Source: Calditrichota bacterium
GTDB taxonomy: Bacteria > Calditrichota > Calditrichia > RBG-13-44-9 > J075
Assembly: GCA_003695285.1 (NCBI GenBank)
Contig: RFIL01000057.1
Span: 1-25,486 of the forward strand
Length of the DNA: 25,486 nt
Reading direction: 5' to 3'
Numbering within the stretch: the stretch's first letter is position 1; every line of letters begins with the position of its first letter. The translations under genes were made by a program, and so were the position numbers. The notes under the pieces were generated by a model. The model was not told the DNA's origin. It saw only the letters and a program-made list of their open reading frames with translations, and did not search any database. Below, one piece after another: positions 1 through 8,812 of the stretch.

Positions 1-178
1 ATTAAGGTGGAATTTTGAATCTCAATAGCATAAATTAAAGAGCATTTTTTATACAAACGAGCTCTACTAATTTAATTCTATTAAAGGTTTAGTAGTTTAT
101 TTCCTTTATCTTCTGTAAATTCCCTTTATGGCATGTTTATTGCAAAAAATACTGCCGAATTTTTAAGGGAATAGTTAA

Positions 179-2479
179 ATGTTGAGAATAATTAGAAAAA
201 GAATTTGTTTGTTTGGTTTTAGCTTGTTCTTTCCTTTTGTTTTGATGGGACAAAATCCCATTAATATTTATGTAGATTCTACGATCAGTTATCAAACTAT
301 AACTGGCTGGGAAGCAACAACTGAGATTGGTCAGACATTTTTCCCCAATATGTTTCATCTTTGGAAGGATACAGTTTTATCTATGGCCGCCAATGATCTC
401 GGCATTAATCGTGTCCGTTTATCTATTCGGAGCGGCTCAGAAAATCCCATTGATTATTTTGCACTGTATCTATCCGGACAAATTACTTATAACGAATGGA
501 AGGCTCATCGTTATGAAATCATTAATGACAACAACGATCCGTCAGTGATTGATACAAGTGGATTTCAGTTCACTGAATTAGATTTTCGGATAGACCATAT
601 AGTCAATCCATTGAAAGCTCTTCTGACCGCAAGAGGAGAGCAACTATATGTGAATTTAAACATTGTAGATTTTGCTGGTGACCAGGGTAACTCAAATGTA
701 CAATTCCAGGACAATCCGGCAGAATATGCTGAATTCGTCCTTGCAACTTTCCTTCATATTGAACAAAAATATGGATGGGTTCCTGATGGAGTTGAAATCA
801 TCTTAGAACCTAATTTAGCAGACTGGGGGAACGGGACCAATGTAGGCAATGCGTTAGTAACAACCGGAAATCTTCTTCAATCCCATGGCTACTTTCCGGA
901 CTTCATAGTTCCTTCAACTTCTCATATGGGGGAAGCAGTAACCTGGTTTGATGAGGTGATTCAAGTTCCGGGTGCGCTAAACTTCATAACTGAAATATCT
1001 TATCATCGGTATGGTGGAGTATCAACCAATAATTTACAGCAAATTGCCCAGCGTTCTCAACAATATGGTATCGGAGCTTCCATGCTCGAACATATTGGAA
1101 GTGGGTATGAAGACTTGCATGAAGATTTAAAAATTGGATTAAATACTGCATGGCAACAATTTACTCTGGCATTTCCCAATCCTCCGGATTATGGTGGAGA
1201 TAATGGTGCCCAGTATTATTGGATTGATATTTCTGATACTTCTAACATACAAGTCCTGTTAGGTCAATTGAGTAAAGGATTACGCCAGTATTTCAAATTC
1301 ATACGCAGGGGAGCTATCCGAATTGATGCAAGCTCTGATGATAATACATTTGATCCCCTGGCATTTAAGAATTCAGATGGTAATTTTGTAGTCGTAGTTA
1401 AAGCAAACGCGGGTGGTTCTTTTTCTATTAGTGGTTTAGCCCCGGGAACCTATGGAATCAAATATACGACAGATAACGAATTTGACATTGACCTCCAGGA
1501 TGTGACCATTACTTCCGGTGAACCAATCGTCACAGCCATTCCAGAAATGGGGGTTATCACCGTATATGGGAAAAATGCCCCATCTATAAATCATCCACCT
1601 ATAATTTCCCCATTACCTGATATTACTTTTTCTGAAGATGATACCCTTTCATATGCAATTGCCAATTGGTATCCTTATGTTGAAGACCCTGAAACGCCAG
1701 ATCAAAACCTCATGTACTCAATTCTTCCCGGAAATGTTGTTTCTTATTCCCGTATAGGAGTCTATTACCAATTTTATGGTCCGATTAATTGGTATGGACG
1801 AGATACGTTGCAATTGGTGGTAAGTGATGGCATTCTCTCAGACACAGCCCAATTATACATTAACGTAAATTCTATAAACGACCCACCCATAATCAACCTT
1901 ACCCTCCCAGATACATTTACGGTACTAGACCGAACCCCAATCACCATCAACCTGTGGGATTTAGTATATGATGTAGAAACTCCAGACTCCTTACTACTCT
2001 ATGCGTTTGCAGCCTATCCTGATACTCTGACATTTAGTTACAACGGAGATAATGGAGATCTTACTATATCTCTAAATGACTCAGACTATATAGGGAATGT
2101 TGTGGTGACGTTTTCTGTAACCGACGACAGTAATGCAACTACAACTGATTCAGTTTTGTTTATTTTTGAGCAAACCAATCACCTGGAAGCTAATCACAAT
2201 GGAGAAGCGGTCCCGAATAGTTATGAATTGTTTCAAAATTATCCCAACCCTTTCAATCCAACGACATGGATAACTTACTCTATCCCAGTAGGCGGTGAAG
2301 TAACCATCGAGTTGTTCAATCTCCTTGGTCAAAAAGTTGACCAGATTAAATTGAGACATCAAATGCCAGGAACTTATCAATTGAGATATGATGCAACACA
2401 TTTACCCAGTGGAATTTACTTCTACAGTCTTAAAATGAACGACTTTCGTGCAACTAAAAAAATGAACCTTATAAAATAA
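179..2479 (+). CDS. Secreted GH30-like glycoside hydrolase with two cadherin-like domains and T9SS sorting tail
   Basis: Probable secreted polysaccharide-cleaving enzyme of 766 residues. A signal peptide covers about residues 1-24. Residues 25-465 look like a GH-A clan barrel plus a beta domain of the GH30 type: 'YQTITGWE' near the start recalls the GH30 'IDGFG' strand, and 'QYFKFIRRGAIRI' recalls the GH30 'FIRPG..RI' beta domain. Candidate acid/base is E210 (ILEPN), candidate nucleophile E304 (MLEHIG), and E272/H276 lie in EISYHRYGG. The usual Asn before the acid/base (NEP) is replaced by Leu. Residues 471-566 and 567-665 are two cadherin/Ig-like domains, each opening with 'PPII'. Residues 681-766 are a type-A T9SS sorting domain with the NYPNPFNP motif. 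A weak AAGGGA lies 5' of the ATG. The next gene, 16 bases on, is a paralogue. Substrate cannot be read from sequence; family assignment is from motif memory, not a search. Confidence 0.72.
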   Translation: MLRIIRKRICLFGFSLFFPFVLMGQNPINIYVDSTISYQTITGWEATTEIGQTFFPNMFHLWKDTVLSMAANDLGINRVRLSIRSGSENPIDYFALYLSGQITYNEWKAHRYEIINDNNDPSVIDTSGFQFTELDFRIDHIVNPLKALLTARGEQLYVNLNIVDFAGDQGNSNVQFQDNPAEYAEFVLATFLHIEQKYGWVPDGVEIILEPNLADWGNGTNVGNALVTTGNLLQSHGYFPDFIVPSTSHMGEAVTWFDEVIQVPGALNFITEISYHRYGGVSTNNLQQIAQRSQQYGIGASMLEHIGSGYEDLHEDLKIGLNTAWQQFTLAFPNPPDYGGDNGAQYYWIDISDTSNIQVLLGQLSKGLRQYFKFIRRGAIRIDASSDDNTFDPLAFKNSDGNFVVVVKANAGGSFSISGLAPGTYGIKYTTDNEFDIDLQDVTITSGEPIVTAIPEMGVITVYGKNAPSINHPPIISPLPDITFSEDDTLSYAIANWYPYVEDPETPDQNLMYSILPGNVVSYSRIGVYYQFYGPINWYGRDTLQLVVSDGILSDTAQLYINVNSINDPPIINLTLPDTFTVLDRTPITINLWDLVYDVETPDSLLLYAFAAYPDTLTFSYNGDNGDLTISLNDSDYIGNVVVTFSVTDDSNATTTDSVLFIFEQTNHLEANHNGEAVPNSYELFQNYPNPFNPTTWITYSIPVGGEVTIELFNLLGQKVDQIKLRHQMPGTYQLRYDATHLPSGIYFYSLKMNDFRATKKMNLIK

Positions 2480-2495
2480 ATAGATTGGCATAAAT

Positions 2496-4220
2496 ATGTT
2501 ATTTAAAATTATGTTCCCACAATTAACAAATAAAAAACGTCGAGTTCACTGGATAGTTACTTCGCTACTCATTACTATCTCAACACTACTCTATCCTCAA
2601 GCTCAAATTACAGTTAACCCCTCAATAACTTATCAAACCATTTCAGGTTGGGAAGGGACCACGGAAATCGGACAAACTGTTTTCCCCAATCTATATCAAG
2701 CCTGGGAAGATAGCGTTATCAAGCTACTTGTCAACGATTTAGGGATTAATCGTGTTCGACTTTCTATCCGAAGCGGGAGTGAAAATCCTGTCGATTATTT
2801 TGCTCAGTATTTTTATGGACAAATAAGTTATGGTGAATGGCGTTCTCATCGACATGAAATTATTAATGACAATAACGATCCAAATGTAATAGATACAAGC
2901 GGTTTTCAATTTACTGAGTTAGATATAAGAATTGAACATATTGTAAATCCCATGCGGAGCTTATTAGCTGAACGAGGAGAACAATTGTATGTAAATCTCA
3001 ATGTAGTTGATTTTGCAGGGGATCAGGGCAATTCCAATGTTCAGTTTCAAGATGAGCCCGAGGAATATGCTGAATTTATATTGGCGGTTTTTCAACATAT
3101 TGAACCAAAATATGGTTGGATTCCGGATGGAGTTGAGGTAATCCTCGAGCCGGACCTGGCTGACTGGGGGAATGGTACTGCTGTTGGGAATGCATTAGTT
3201 GCTACTGGCAATAAATTATTAGCACATGGATATTCTCCTGATTTTATCGTCCCCTCTACTTCCGATATGGGGTTAGCTAATTCATGGTTTGATCAACTCA
3301 TCCAGGTTCCAGGTGCCCTATCCTTTGTTTCCGAAATATCGTATCATCGATATGGAGGCGTTTCCAATAGTAACTTACAAGGTATTGCCCAACGAGCTCA
3401 GCAATATAATATTGGTTCTGCAATGTTAGAACATATTGGAAGCTCATATCCCGATCTGCACAAAGACTTGAAAATAGGGTTAAATACTGCATGGCAACAA
3501 TTCACACTTGCCTTTCCTAATCCGTCCGACTTTGGAGGAGATAATGGGGCACAATACTACTGGATTGATATTAGTGATACCAACAATATTCAAATATTAA
3601 TCGGAGAGCGAACCAAATTTCTTCGACAATACTTCAAATTTATACGAAGAGGAGCCGTTCGAATTGAAGCGAATAGCAATGACAACGATTTTGACCCCCT
3701 TGCCTTTATTAATCCAGATGGAAATTACGTAGTTGTTGTTAAAGCTAATGGAGGGGGTTCTTTTACTGTCACAGGATTACCGGAGGGTACATACTCAATT
3801 AAATACACAACACAAAATGAATATAACGTTGACCTGCCAGATATCACAATTTCTAATGGAGAGTCTTTAACCACCAATATTCCCCATAAAGGAGTGATAA
3901 CTATTTACAAGAGAACGAATTCTCCAAATGCCATTGACCCGCCGGTGGGAGTTTCTAGCGAATTTATTTTGTATCAGAATTATCCGAATCCCTTTAATCC
4001 CGAAACAACAATCCGATATCGGTTGCTCCAAAAAAGTCCTGTTCAATTGTCAATAATAAACACACTTGGTCAAACAGTCGCAGTGCTTGTTGACTCCACT
4101 CAAACTCCTGGAAATTATAGAGTGAATTGGAATGCCTCACATGTTCCTTCCGGACTCTATTTTTGTCGCTTATCTACCCGGGGAAATACTCAGGTAATCA
4201 AAATGTTATTAATTAAATAA
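2496..4220 (+). CDS. Secreted GH30-like glycoside hydrolase with T9SS sorting tail (tandem paralogue)
   Basis: A 574-residue paralogue of the upstream gene; the barrel and beta domain are about three quarters identical by eye. It keeps the same candidate catalytic residues: E218 (ILEPD), E280 (EISYHRYGG) and E312 (MLEHIG). It lacks the two cadherin-like domains; the beta domain runs directly into a T9SS tail with NYPNPFNP, and the 192-residue length difference matches their loss or gain. The sorting tails of the two paralogues are much less alike than the barrels. The signal peptide has a basic start (KKRRVHW), a hydrophobic core and ends near YPQAQ. ATG 2496 is used here; ATG 2511 is an alternative giving a shorter basic region, and neither has a clear ribosome-binding site. 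It is only 16 bases downstream of the first copy, so probably co-transcribed. Likely acts outside the cell on a glycan; substrate unknown. Confidence 0.72.
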   Translation: MLFKIMFPQLTNKKRRVHWIVTSLLITISTLLYPQAQITVNPSITYQTISGWEGTTEIGQTVFPNLYQAWEDSVIKLLVNDLGINRVRLSIRSGSENPVDYFAQYFYGQISYGEWRSHRHEIINDNNDPNVIDTSGFQFTELDIRIEHIVNPMRSLLAERGEQLYVNLNVVDFAGDQGNSNVQFQDEPEEYAEFILAVFQHIEPKYGWIPDGVEVILEPDLADWGNGTAVGNALVATGNKLLAHGYSPDFIVPSTSDMGLANSWFDQLIQVPGALSFVSEISYHRYGGVSNSNLQGIAQRAQQYNIGSAMLEHIGSSYPDLHKDLKIGLNTAWQQFTLAFPNPSDFGGDNGAQYYWIDISDTNNIQILIGERTKFLRQYFKFIRRGAVRIEANSNDNDFDPLAFINPDGNYVVVVKANGGGSFTVTGLPEGTYSIKYTTQNEYNVDLPDITISNGESLTTNIPHKGVITIYKRTNSPNAIDPPVGVSSEFILYQNYPNPFNPETTIRYRLLQKSPVQLSIINTLGQTVAVLVDSTQTPGNYRVNWNASHVPSGLYFCRLSTRGNTQVIKMLLIK

Positions 4221-4435
4221 TTATTTTCTCTTCCCATACAATCACCAAACGGGAATTTAAATATCAATTTATCTAAAAATTATTGTTGTTATTATCCTCA
4301 GATTAAGTGATTTGCAGTTATCAGTGATGAATGTAGAAAATAGTCATTAAATCTTCGTCATAAATTTGAAGTAATCACGATAATTATCCTAGAATCTCAC
4401 CATTTTATATTTTCACTCCGAATAATACTGGAAAT

Positions 4436-6478
4436 ATGGGTATCGGAATTCAATCCGTCATAGAAAGAATATATAAATATCAATCCATAAAAATAGGAAT
4501 AATATTCCTAATATCTTTGTTTTCGATATTCTTTGGGAAAGGCATTCTCAGGCAGGTTGCACTACTTTATCCTCTCGCTCAAACATCCCATGCGTATTTC
4601 AACTTTTCACAACCGATCCTGTTTTATATCCTCACCCCTTTAATTGTCCTAAGTGGATTTATATTTATTCTATCTCCTGGTTTAATTTGGTCAGTAATAT
4701 TGGAATCTCCTCAATGCTGGAATGAATATATCATAAAAAGTTTTACTTTTTCTTTTATTCTTCTATTAATCAGTACGGCATTTTTCAAAATTTTTATTAA
4801 CACACCATTACTTTCATTTAATTTCATCACAATTACCTGTCTTATGTCCATTACAGGCTGGTTTTTTCTTCTCCGGAAAGAATTAAAAGGAGAACCCATA
4901 CTCCACTTCTTTTCAGACTCCTCGAATAGAAGACGATTACTGTGGAATATTCTGTTGGTTCTTTTGGGATGTATCATCCTATTACCTAAACTCTTTTGGG
5001 AAAACTTTAATGGTGATGGGGAAGAAATGTTTCATCTCGCTAAATCTCTTGATGTGTACTTTACTCCTACCTATACTTGGGAAAATATCCCCCGGGGGGC
5101 GGATGTTAAATTTATACTCCCCATGTACATTAACAATTGGATGATACATGTTTTTGGCGATATCGAAGCCTCCGTTAGATTGCCATTTTTACTCTATGTG
5201 GTTCTATTATTTTCTACAATTATTTTCATTAGTGAAAAATTCACCAATGGAAAATTTAACACCAAAGAAGAATTCGCATTAATTGTTTCCTTAATCGTCT
5301 TTTCAACAGTAATGATATACAATGCTTCTTATAATCCCTGGTTCTCTGATATCGCAGCTCCTGCAGCTCACGATTCCTTGTTCCCCGTTATTATTTTACT
5401 TGCTTTTTTTTATTTTTGGCAAAATAATTATCAGTGGTTTATTATTTATACCTTCCTATCTTATTTTATCCGGCCAACAGCTTCAATGTTTTTTTTGAGT
5501 TTTGCTTTTTTTACTTTTCTCTATGATTCCAATCGGAAATTTACTAAAAGCCTACTTATAACAGGTATCTTTTTTGTGATTGCTTTTCTTGGAAATTTCC
5601 TCCAACAAAACATTGCCGTTCCTGCACAGGAATATGCATATACAACTCACGCAATACTAGAAAGAATACGCTATTGGGACTTTTTTCAGTTTAAAAAATT
5701 TGGATATGCTCTCATTCCTACCGGAGTCATCCCCTTTCTATCTATAGGCGCTTTTAAATGGCATTCAGCCAAAATGAAAACCTTGAGTTTAGTAACTCTC
5801 ATATATTTTTGTTTTTTCTATTCAATGGGGTTTAGTGCTCTACACCATTTTGTACCGGTAATGATATTCCCATTGGTGATATACTGGACTCTTCATTTGA
5901 GTAAATTTGGAAAAAATCGAGATCGGTTTGTGATAGTATTAATCCTGGGTAGTAGCATTTCCACTTTTCTATCATTACCTCAACATTTTCAGATATCAAA
6001 CAAAGAACGAGAAATTGGATATTCTCTTTTGTTAAAGGCAGAAAAGCCCGGTCAAGAACCAAATGGCAAATACATAGAATTGCTCTTCAAACTCGTCTGG
6101 GATGTACGGAATCCAGACCTGGAATGGGGGGCAGAATATAATTCTATTAAATTTTATGCTATGAAACCCAAAGCGGAAAATCAATTCGTGAACTATATTA
6201 TCCAGCCCGGAAATATTCCGATACCTGATGGGTATACAAAAGTCAATGAAAAAGATAGTATGATAGCTTGTGTCAAGGATTTCAATTTATGGGAATCTCA
6301 TAAAAAACCGATTTTAACATCTCATTATCGAAGTCCCTTATTTGATATCCCTCCATCCTCACTATTCCCACATCAGGGTAAAAAGGAGAATCCTAATCTT
6401 ATTGATATGAAATATCAGTGGAGGAAACGTATCCAGCCCTTATTTAAAAAATTGATTGAACCCAAAAAAGAATTTTAA
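4436..6478 (+). CDS. Polytopic membrane protein, probable GT-C glycosyltransferase
   Basis: A 680-residue inner-membrane protein with many hydrophobic helices. About 165 N-terminal residues of helices precede a core that looks like GT-C fold enzymes (PMT/ArnT type), which move a sugar from a polyprenyl-phosphate donor on the outer face of the membrane. An acidic loop 'NGDGEE' (D194, E196, E197) directly after a helix is the likely catalytic or metal loop of this fold, followed by a conserved-looking Arg stretch near 'ASVRLPF'. The last 150 or so residues are hydrophilic. The fold call rests on topology and the acidic loop only; an O-antigen polymerase or other membrane glycan protein remains possible. 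First gene of a six-gene glycan cluster; the SGNH hydrolase starts one base after its stop. Base composition is clearly AT-rich. Confidence 0.55.
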   Translation: MGIGIQSVIERIYKYQSIKIGIIFLISLFSIFFGKGILRQVALLYPLAQTSHAYFNFSQPILFYILTPLIVLSGFIFILSPGLIWSVILESPQCWNEYIIKSFTFSFILLLISTAFFKIFINTPLLSFNFITITCLMSITGWFFLLRKELKGEPILHFFSDSSNRRRLLWNILLVLLGCIILLPKLFWENFNGDGEEMFHLAKSLDVYFTPTYTWENIPRGADVKFILPMYINNWMIHVFGDIEASVRLPFLLYVVLLFSTIIFISEKFTNGKFNTKEEFALIVSLIVFSTVMIYNASYNPWFSDIAAPAAHDSLFPVIILLAFFYFWQNNYQWFIIYTFLSYFIRPTASMFFLSFAFFTFLYDSNRKFTKSLLITGIFFVIAFLGNFLQQNIAVPAQEYAYTTHAILERIRYWDFFQFKKFGYALIPTGVIPFLSIGAFKWHSAKMKTLSLVTLIYFCFFYSMGFSALHHFVPVMIFPLVIYWTLHLSKFGKNRDRFVIVLILGSSISTFLSLPQHFQISNKEREIGYSLLLKAEKPGQEPNGKYIELLFKLVWDVRNPDLEWGAEYNSIKFYAMKPKAENQFVNYIIQPGNIPIPDGYTKVNEKDSMIACVKDFNLWESHKKPILTSHYRSPLFDIPPSSLFPHQGKKENPNLIDMKYQWRKRIQPLFKKLIEPKKEF

Positions 6479-6479
6479 G

Positions 6480-7625
6480 ATGACTGATAAAGAACATCTG
6501 CCAGGTAAGAACGAAAAGTTTAAAAAATTTATAATCAATGGATTGCTGTTTAGTTTTAGCATAGTAATAACTTTTACCATATTAGAAATAGCTTATCGAA
6601 TCATAGAAATGATAAATGAAGCGTCATCGCCGAACATAATTCGTGAAAGCATCAATCGTGATGAGTTAAAGGATGCCCAGAATGTATCGTGGGTAACATT
6701 TGATAAAGATTTGGGATATAAGCTCAGACCCAACTATGGGGATTTTAATAGTGATGGGTTGAGAGATGACCCAATTTCACCTAATAAAGATCATTTTCGA
6801 TTATTAATGCTTGGAGATTCTCAGTTTTTCATCGGTGGTTCAAGAGATAGCACTATCCCTGGAAGATTGGAACAATTACTTAAAAAAGATACAACTCTAA
6901 ACTCGATTAGGGTGATCAATGCCGGAATTCCCGGCTATACTAATTATCAAGAATTAATATTTTTAAAAAAATATGGATTAAGGTTCCATCCGGATCTTGT
7001 TTGTATAGGATTTGTATTAAACGATCTCCATAAATTTCTCCATCAATTTGAGATTAGAGATGATAAAATTGTCGGAGATAACTGGGTTTTTACTGAAAAA
7101 GCCAAAGGGTCAGTCGAGTACCCTCTATTTGAGAGACTTTTTCAAAAAAGTCATTTCTTCCGATGGCTTCGTTATCGGTTAGCTATTGTTAATAACCTGT
7201 TAAAGTTAATGAGGGAGAAAGGATATTCTTTTGACTACAGAACAGATGTAAATACCGCCTGGAAAGATGAGTATTGGGTACAAATCGAAAAACAGTTTAA
7301 CGAATTTATCACCTTGAGCAAAAATTATCATTTTAAACTATTCGTAGTAGTCTTTCCCTTTGGTGAACAATATCGTTGGGATTATTTACACCGAGATAAG
7401 ACCTATGTATTAAAACCTCAGACTAAACTGCGCCAGATATGTGCTAAATTTGAAATACCCTTTCTTGATTTATATCCTTTTCTATCTTACGAAGATCATT
7501 TTAAAGATGACCTGATTCATTTAAACGACAGAGGCCTTCAAACATCGGCACAATACATTGCACTTGAATTAAAAAGCCGCAATTTACTTCCTCTAAATAA
7601 GAAAAAAAGATCTATTAAACCGTAG
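6480..7625 (+). CDS. Membrane-anchored SGNH/GDSL hydrolase (glycan acyl esterase or acyltransferase)
   Basis: A 381-residue protein with one N-terminal transmembrane helix (about residues 18-40) and an SGNH hydrolase domain outside the membrane. Catalytic blocks are all visible: GDSQ with the nucleophile at S114, VINAGIPGY for block II, N181 in 'GFVLND' for block III, and D344xxH347 in 'DDLIH' for block V. Such proteins in glycan clusters add or remove acetyl groups (relatives of AlgJ/AlgX or esterases). I start at ATG 6480, separated by one base from the upstream stop; an in-frame TTG at 6456 would overlap the upstream gene and is less likely. The tight junction argues for translational coupling. 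Whether it acylates or deacylates cannot be told from sequence. Confidence 0.75.
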   Translation: MTDKEHLPGKNEKFKKFIINGLLFSFSIVITFTILEIAYRIIEMINEASSPNIIRESINRDELKDAQNVSWVTFDKDLGYKLRPNYGDFNSDGLRDDPISPNKDHFRLLMLGDSQFFIGGSRDSTIPGRLEQLLKKDTTLNSIRVINAGIPGYTNYQELIFLKKYGLRFHPDLVCIGFVLNDLHKFLHQFEIRDDKIVGDNWVFTEKAKGSVEYPLFERLFQKSHFFRWLRYRLAIVNNLLKLMREKGYSFDYRTDVNTAWKDEYWVQIEKQFNEFITLSKNYHFKLFVVVFPFGEQYRWDYLHRDKTYVLKPQTKLRQICAKFEIPFLDLYPFLSYEDHFKDDLIHLNDRGLQTSAQYIALELKSRNLLPLNKKKRSIKP

Positions 7626-7633
7626 TATTCCAT

Positions 7634-8812
7634 ATGAAAATAGGTATAGATGCTTCTTGTTGGTCAAACCCTAGGGGGTATGGTAGATTTACCCGTGAGT
7701 TGCTAAAGGCTATGATTGCCCTGGAGCCGGAACACCAGTATATCTTCTTCATCGATGCCATCTCCAGGCAGCAGTGTCAATTTCCAGAGGGTGTGGAAGT
7801 CATTACTATTCCCACTACTAACGCCGCTACCAGAGCAGCTTCTGCAGCCGGATACCGGTCACCAACGGATATGTTCCGTATGGGTAAGGTAGTCTCCCGT
7901 ACCCCGCTAGACATTCTTTTCTACCCATCGGTTTACACTTATTTCCCTGCGCGTACTTCTGGAAAAACCATTATTACGTTCCACGATGTTATTGCCGAAT
8001 TATATCCTCAAATGGTATTTCCAAATTTCCGCTCCCGTCTCTTCTGGAGTTTAAAAACGTGGTTAGCCCGATTCCAGGCTGACTCAATTTTAACTGTTTC
8101 TAACTTTTCACGAGATGGAATCATAAAATATTTCCGGGTTTCTCCAGACAGAGTAGTAGTCACCGTTGAAGCAGCTGACAACATTTTTTATCCCATTACC
8201 TCCAACAAAGTTCTGGAACAAAAACTACAAATTTATCACCTTACGACTCAAAAACCTTACTTCTTGTATGTTGGTGGAATTGCCCCTCATAAAAATCTGA
8301 AGGTTCTAATCCAGGCTTTTCAACGATTCTTGAATTTACCAGGGAAAAAGGAGTATCAACTGGTAATCGTAGGTGACTATGAAGCAGATGCATTTTGGAT
8401 GGATGCAGAGATTCAATCCTTGGCTCACCATAAGAGTAAACTTGACAAGATAATTTTCACCGGTTTTGTTCCAGATGAAGATTTACCTTATTTATATTCG
8501 GGAGCTGAAGCCCTTATTTTTCCTTCTTTCTGCGAAGGGTTTGGATTACCTGCTCTGGAAGCCATGGCTTGTGGAACCCCTGTAATCGCTAGTAACACCA
8601 CCTCATTGCCAGAAGTAGTTGGAGATGCTGGATTATTTTTTAACCCCTCTAACCCGGAAGATTTAGCAAACACTATGTGTATTTTTGCCGATGATAAAGA
8701 TTTAAGAATTAAATTAAAAGAAAAAGCCATCAAACGGGCAGGCCAGTACAGCTGGGAAAAAGGAGCCCAAATAGTTTTAAACTTAATGCAAGAACTAAAA
8801 AGGAAAAAATGA
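7634..8812 (+). CDS. Glycosyltransferase family 4 protein (GT-B fold)
   Basis: A 392-residue cytoplasmic GT4 retaining glycosyltransferase, full length for the family. The N-terminal acceptor domain begins 'MKIGIDA' with a Gly-rich turn (NPRGYGRFTRE). The C-terminal donor domain has the family hallmark E-x7-E (E301, E309) in 'CEGFGLPALEAMACGTPVI' and the preceding 'YVGGIAPHKNL' strand-turn. It probably transfers a sugar from a nucleotide donor to a growing lipid-linked or other glycan; donor and acceptor are unknown. It starts 8 bases after the SGNH gene and overlaps the next GT4 gene by 4 bases (ATGA). The first 300 or so bases are markedly richer in G+C (about 49% for 7681-7980) than a later part of the same gene (about 38% for 8161-8460) or the upstream gene, suggesting a mosaic origin. 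Confidence 0.9.
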   Translation: MKIGIDASCWSNPRGYGRFTRELLKAMIALEPEHQYIFFIDAISRQQCQFPEGVEVITIPTTNAATRAASAAGYRSPTDMFRMGKVVSRTPLDILFYPSVYTYFPARTSGKTIITFHDVIAELYPQMVFPNFRSRLFWSLKTWLARFQADSILTVSNFSRDGIIKYFRVSPDRVVVTVEAADNIFYPITSNKVLEQKLQIYHLTTQKPYFLYVGGIAPHKNLKVLIQAFQRFLNLPGKKEYQLVIVGDYEADAFWMDAEIQSLAHHKSKLDKIIFTGFVPDEDLPYLYSGAEALIFPSFCEGFGLPALEAMACGTPVIASNTTSLPEVVGDAGLFFNPSNPEDLANTMCIFADDKDLRIKLKEKAIKRAGQYSWEKGAQIVLNLMQELKRKK

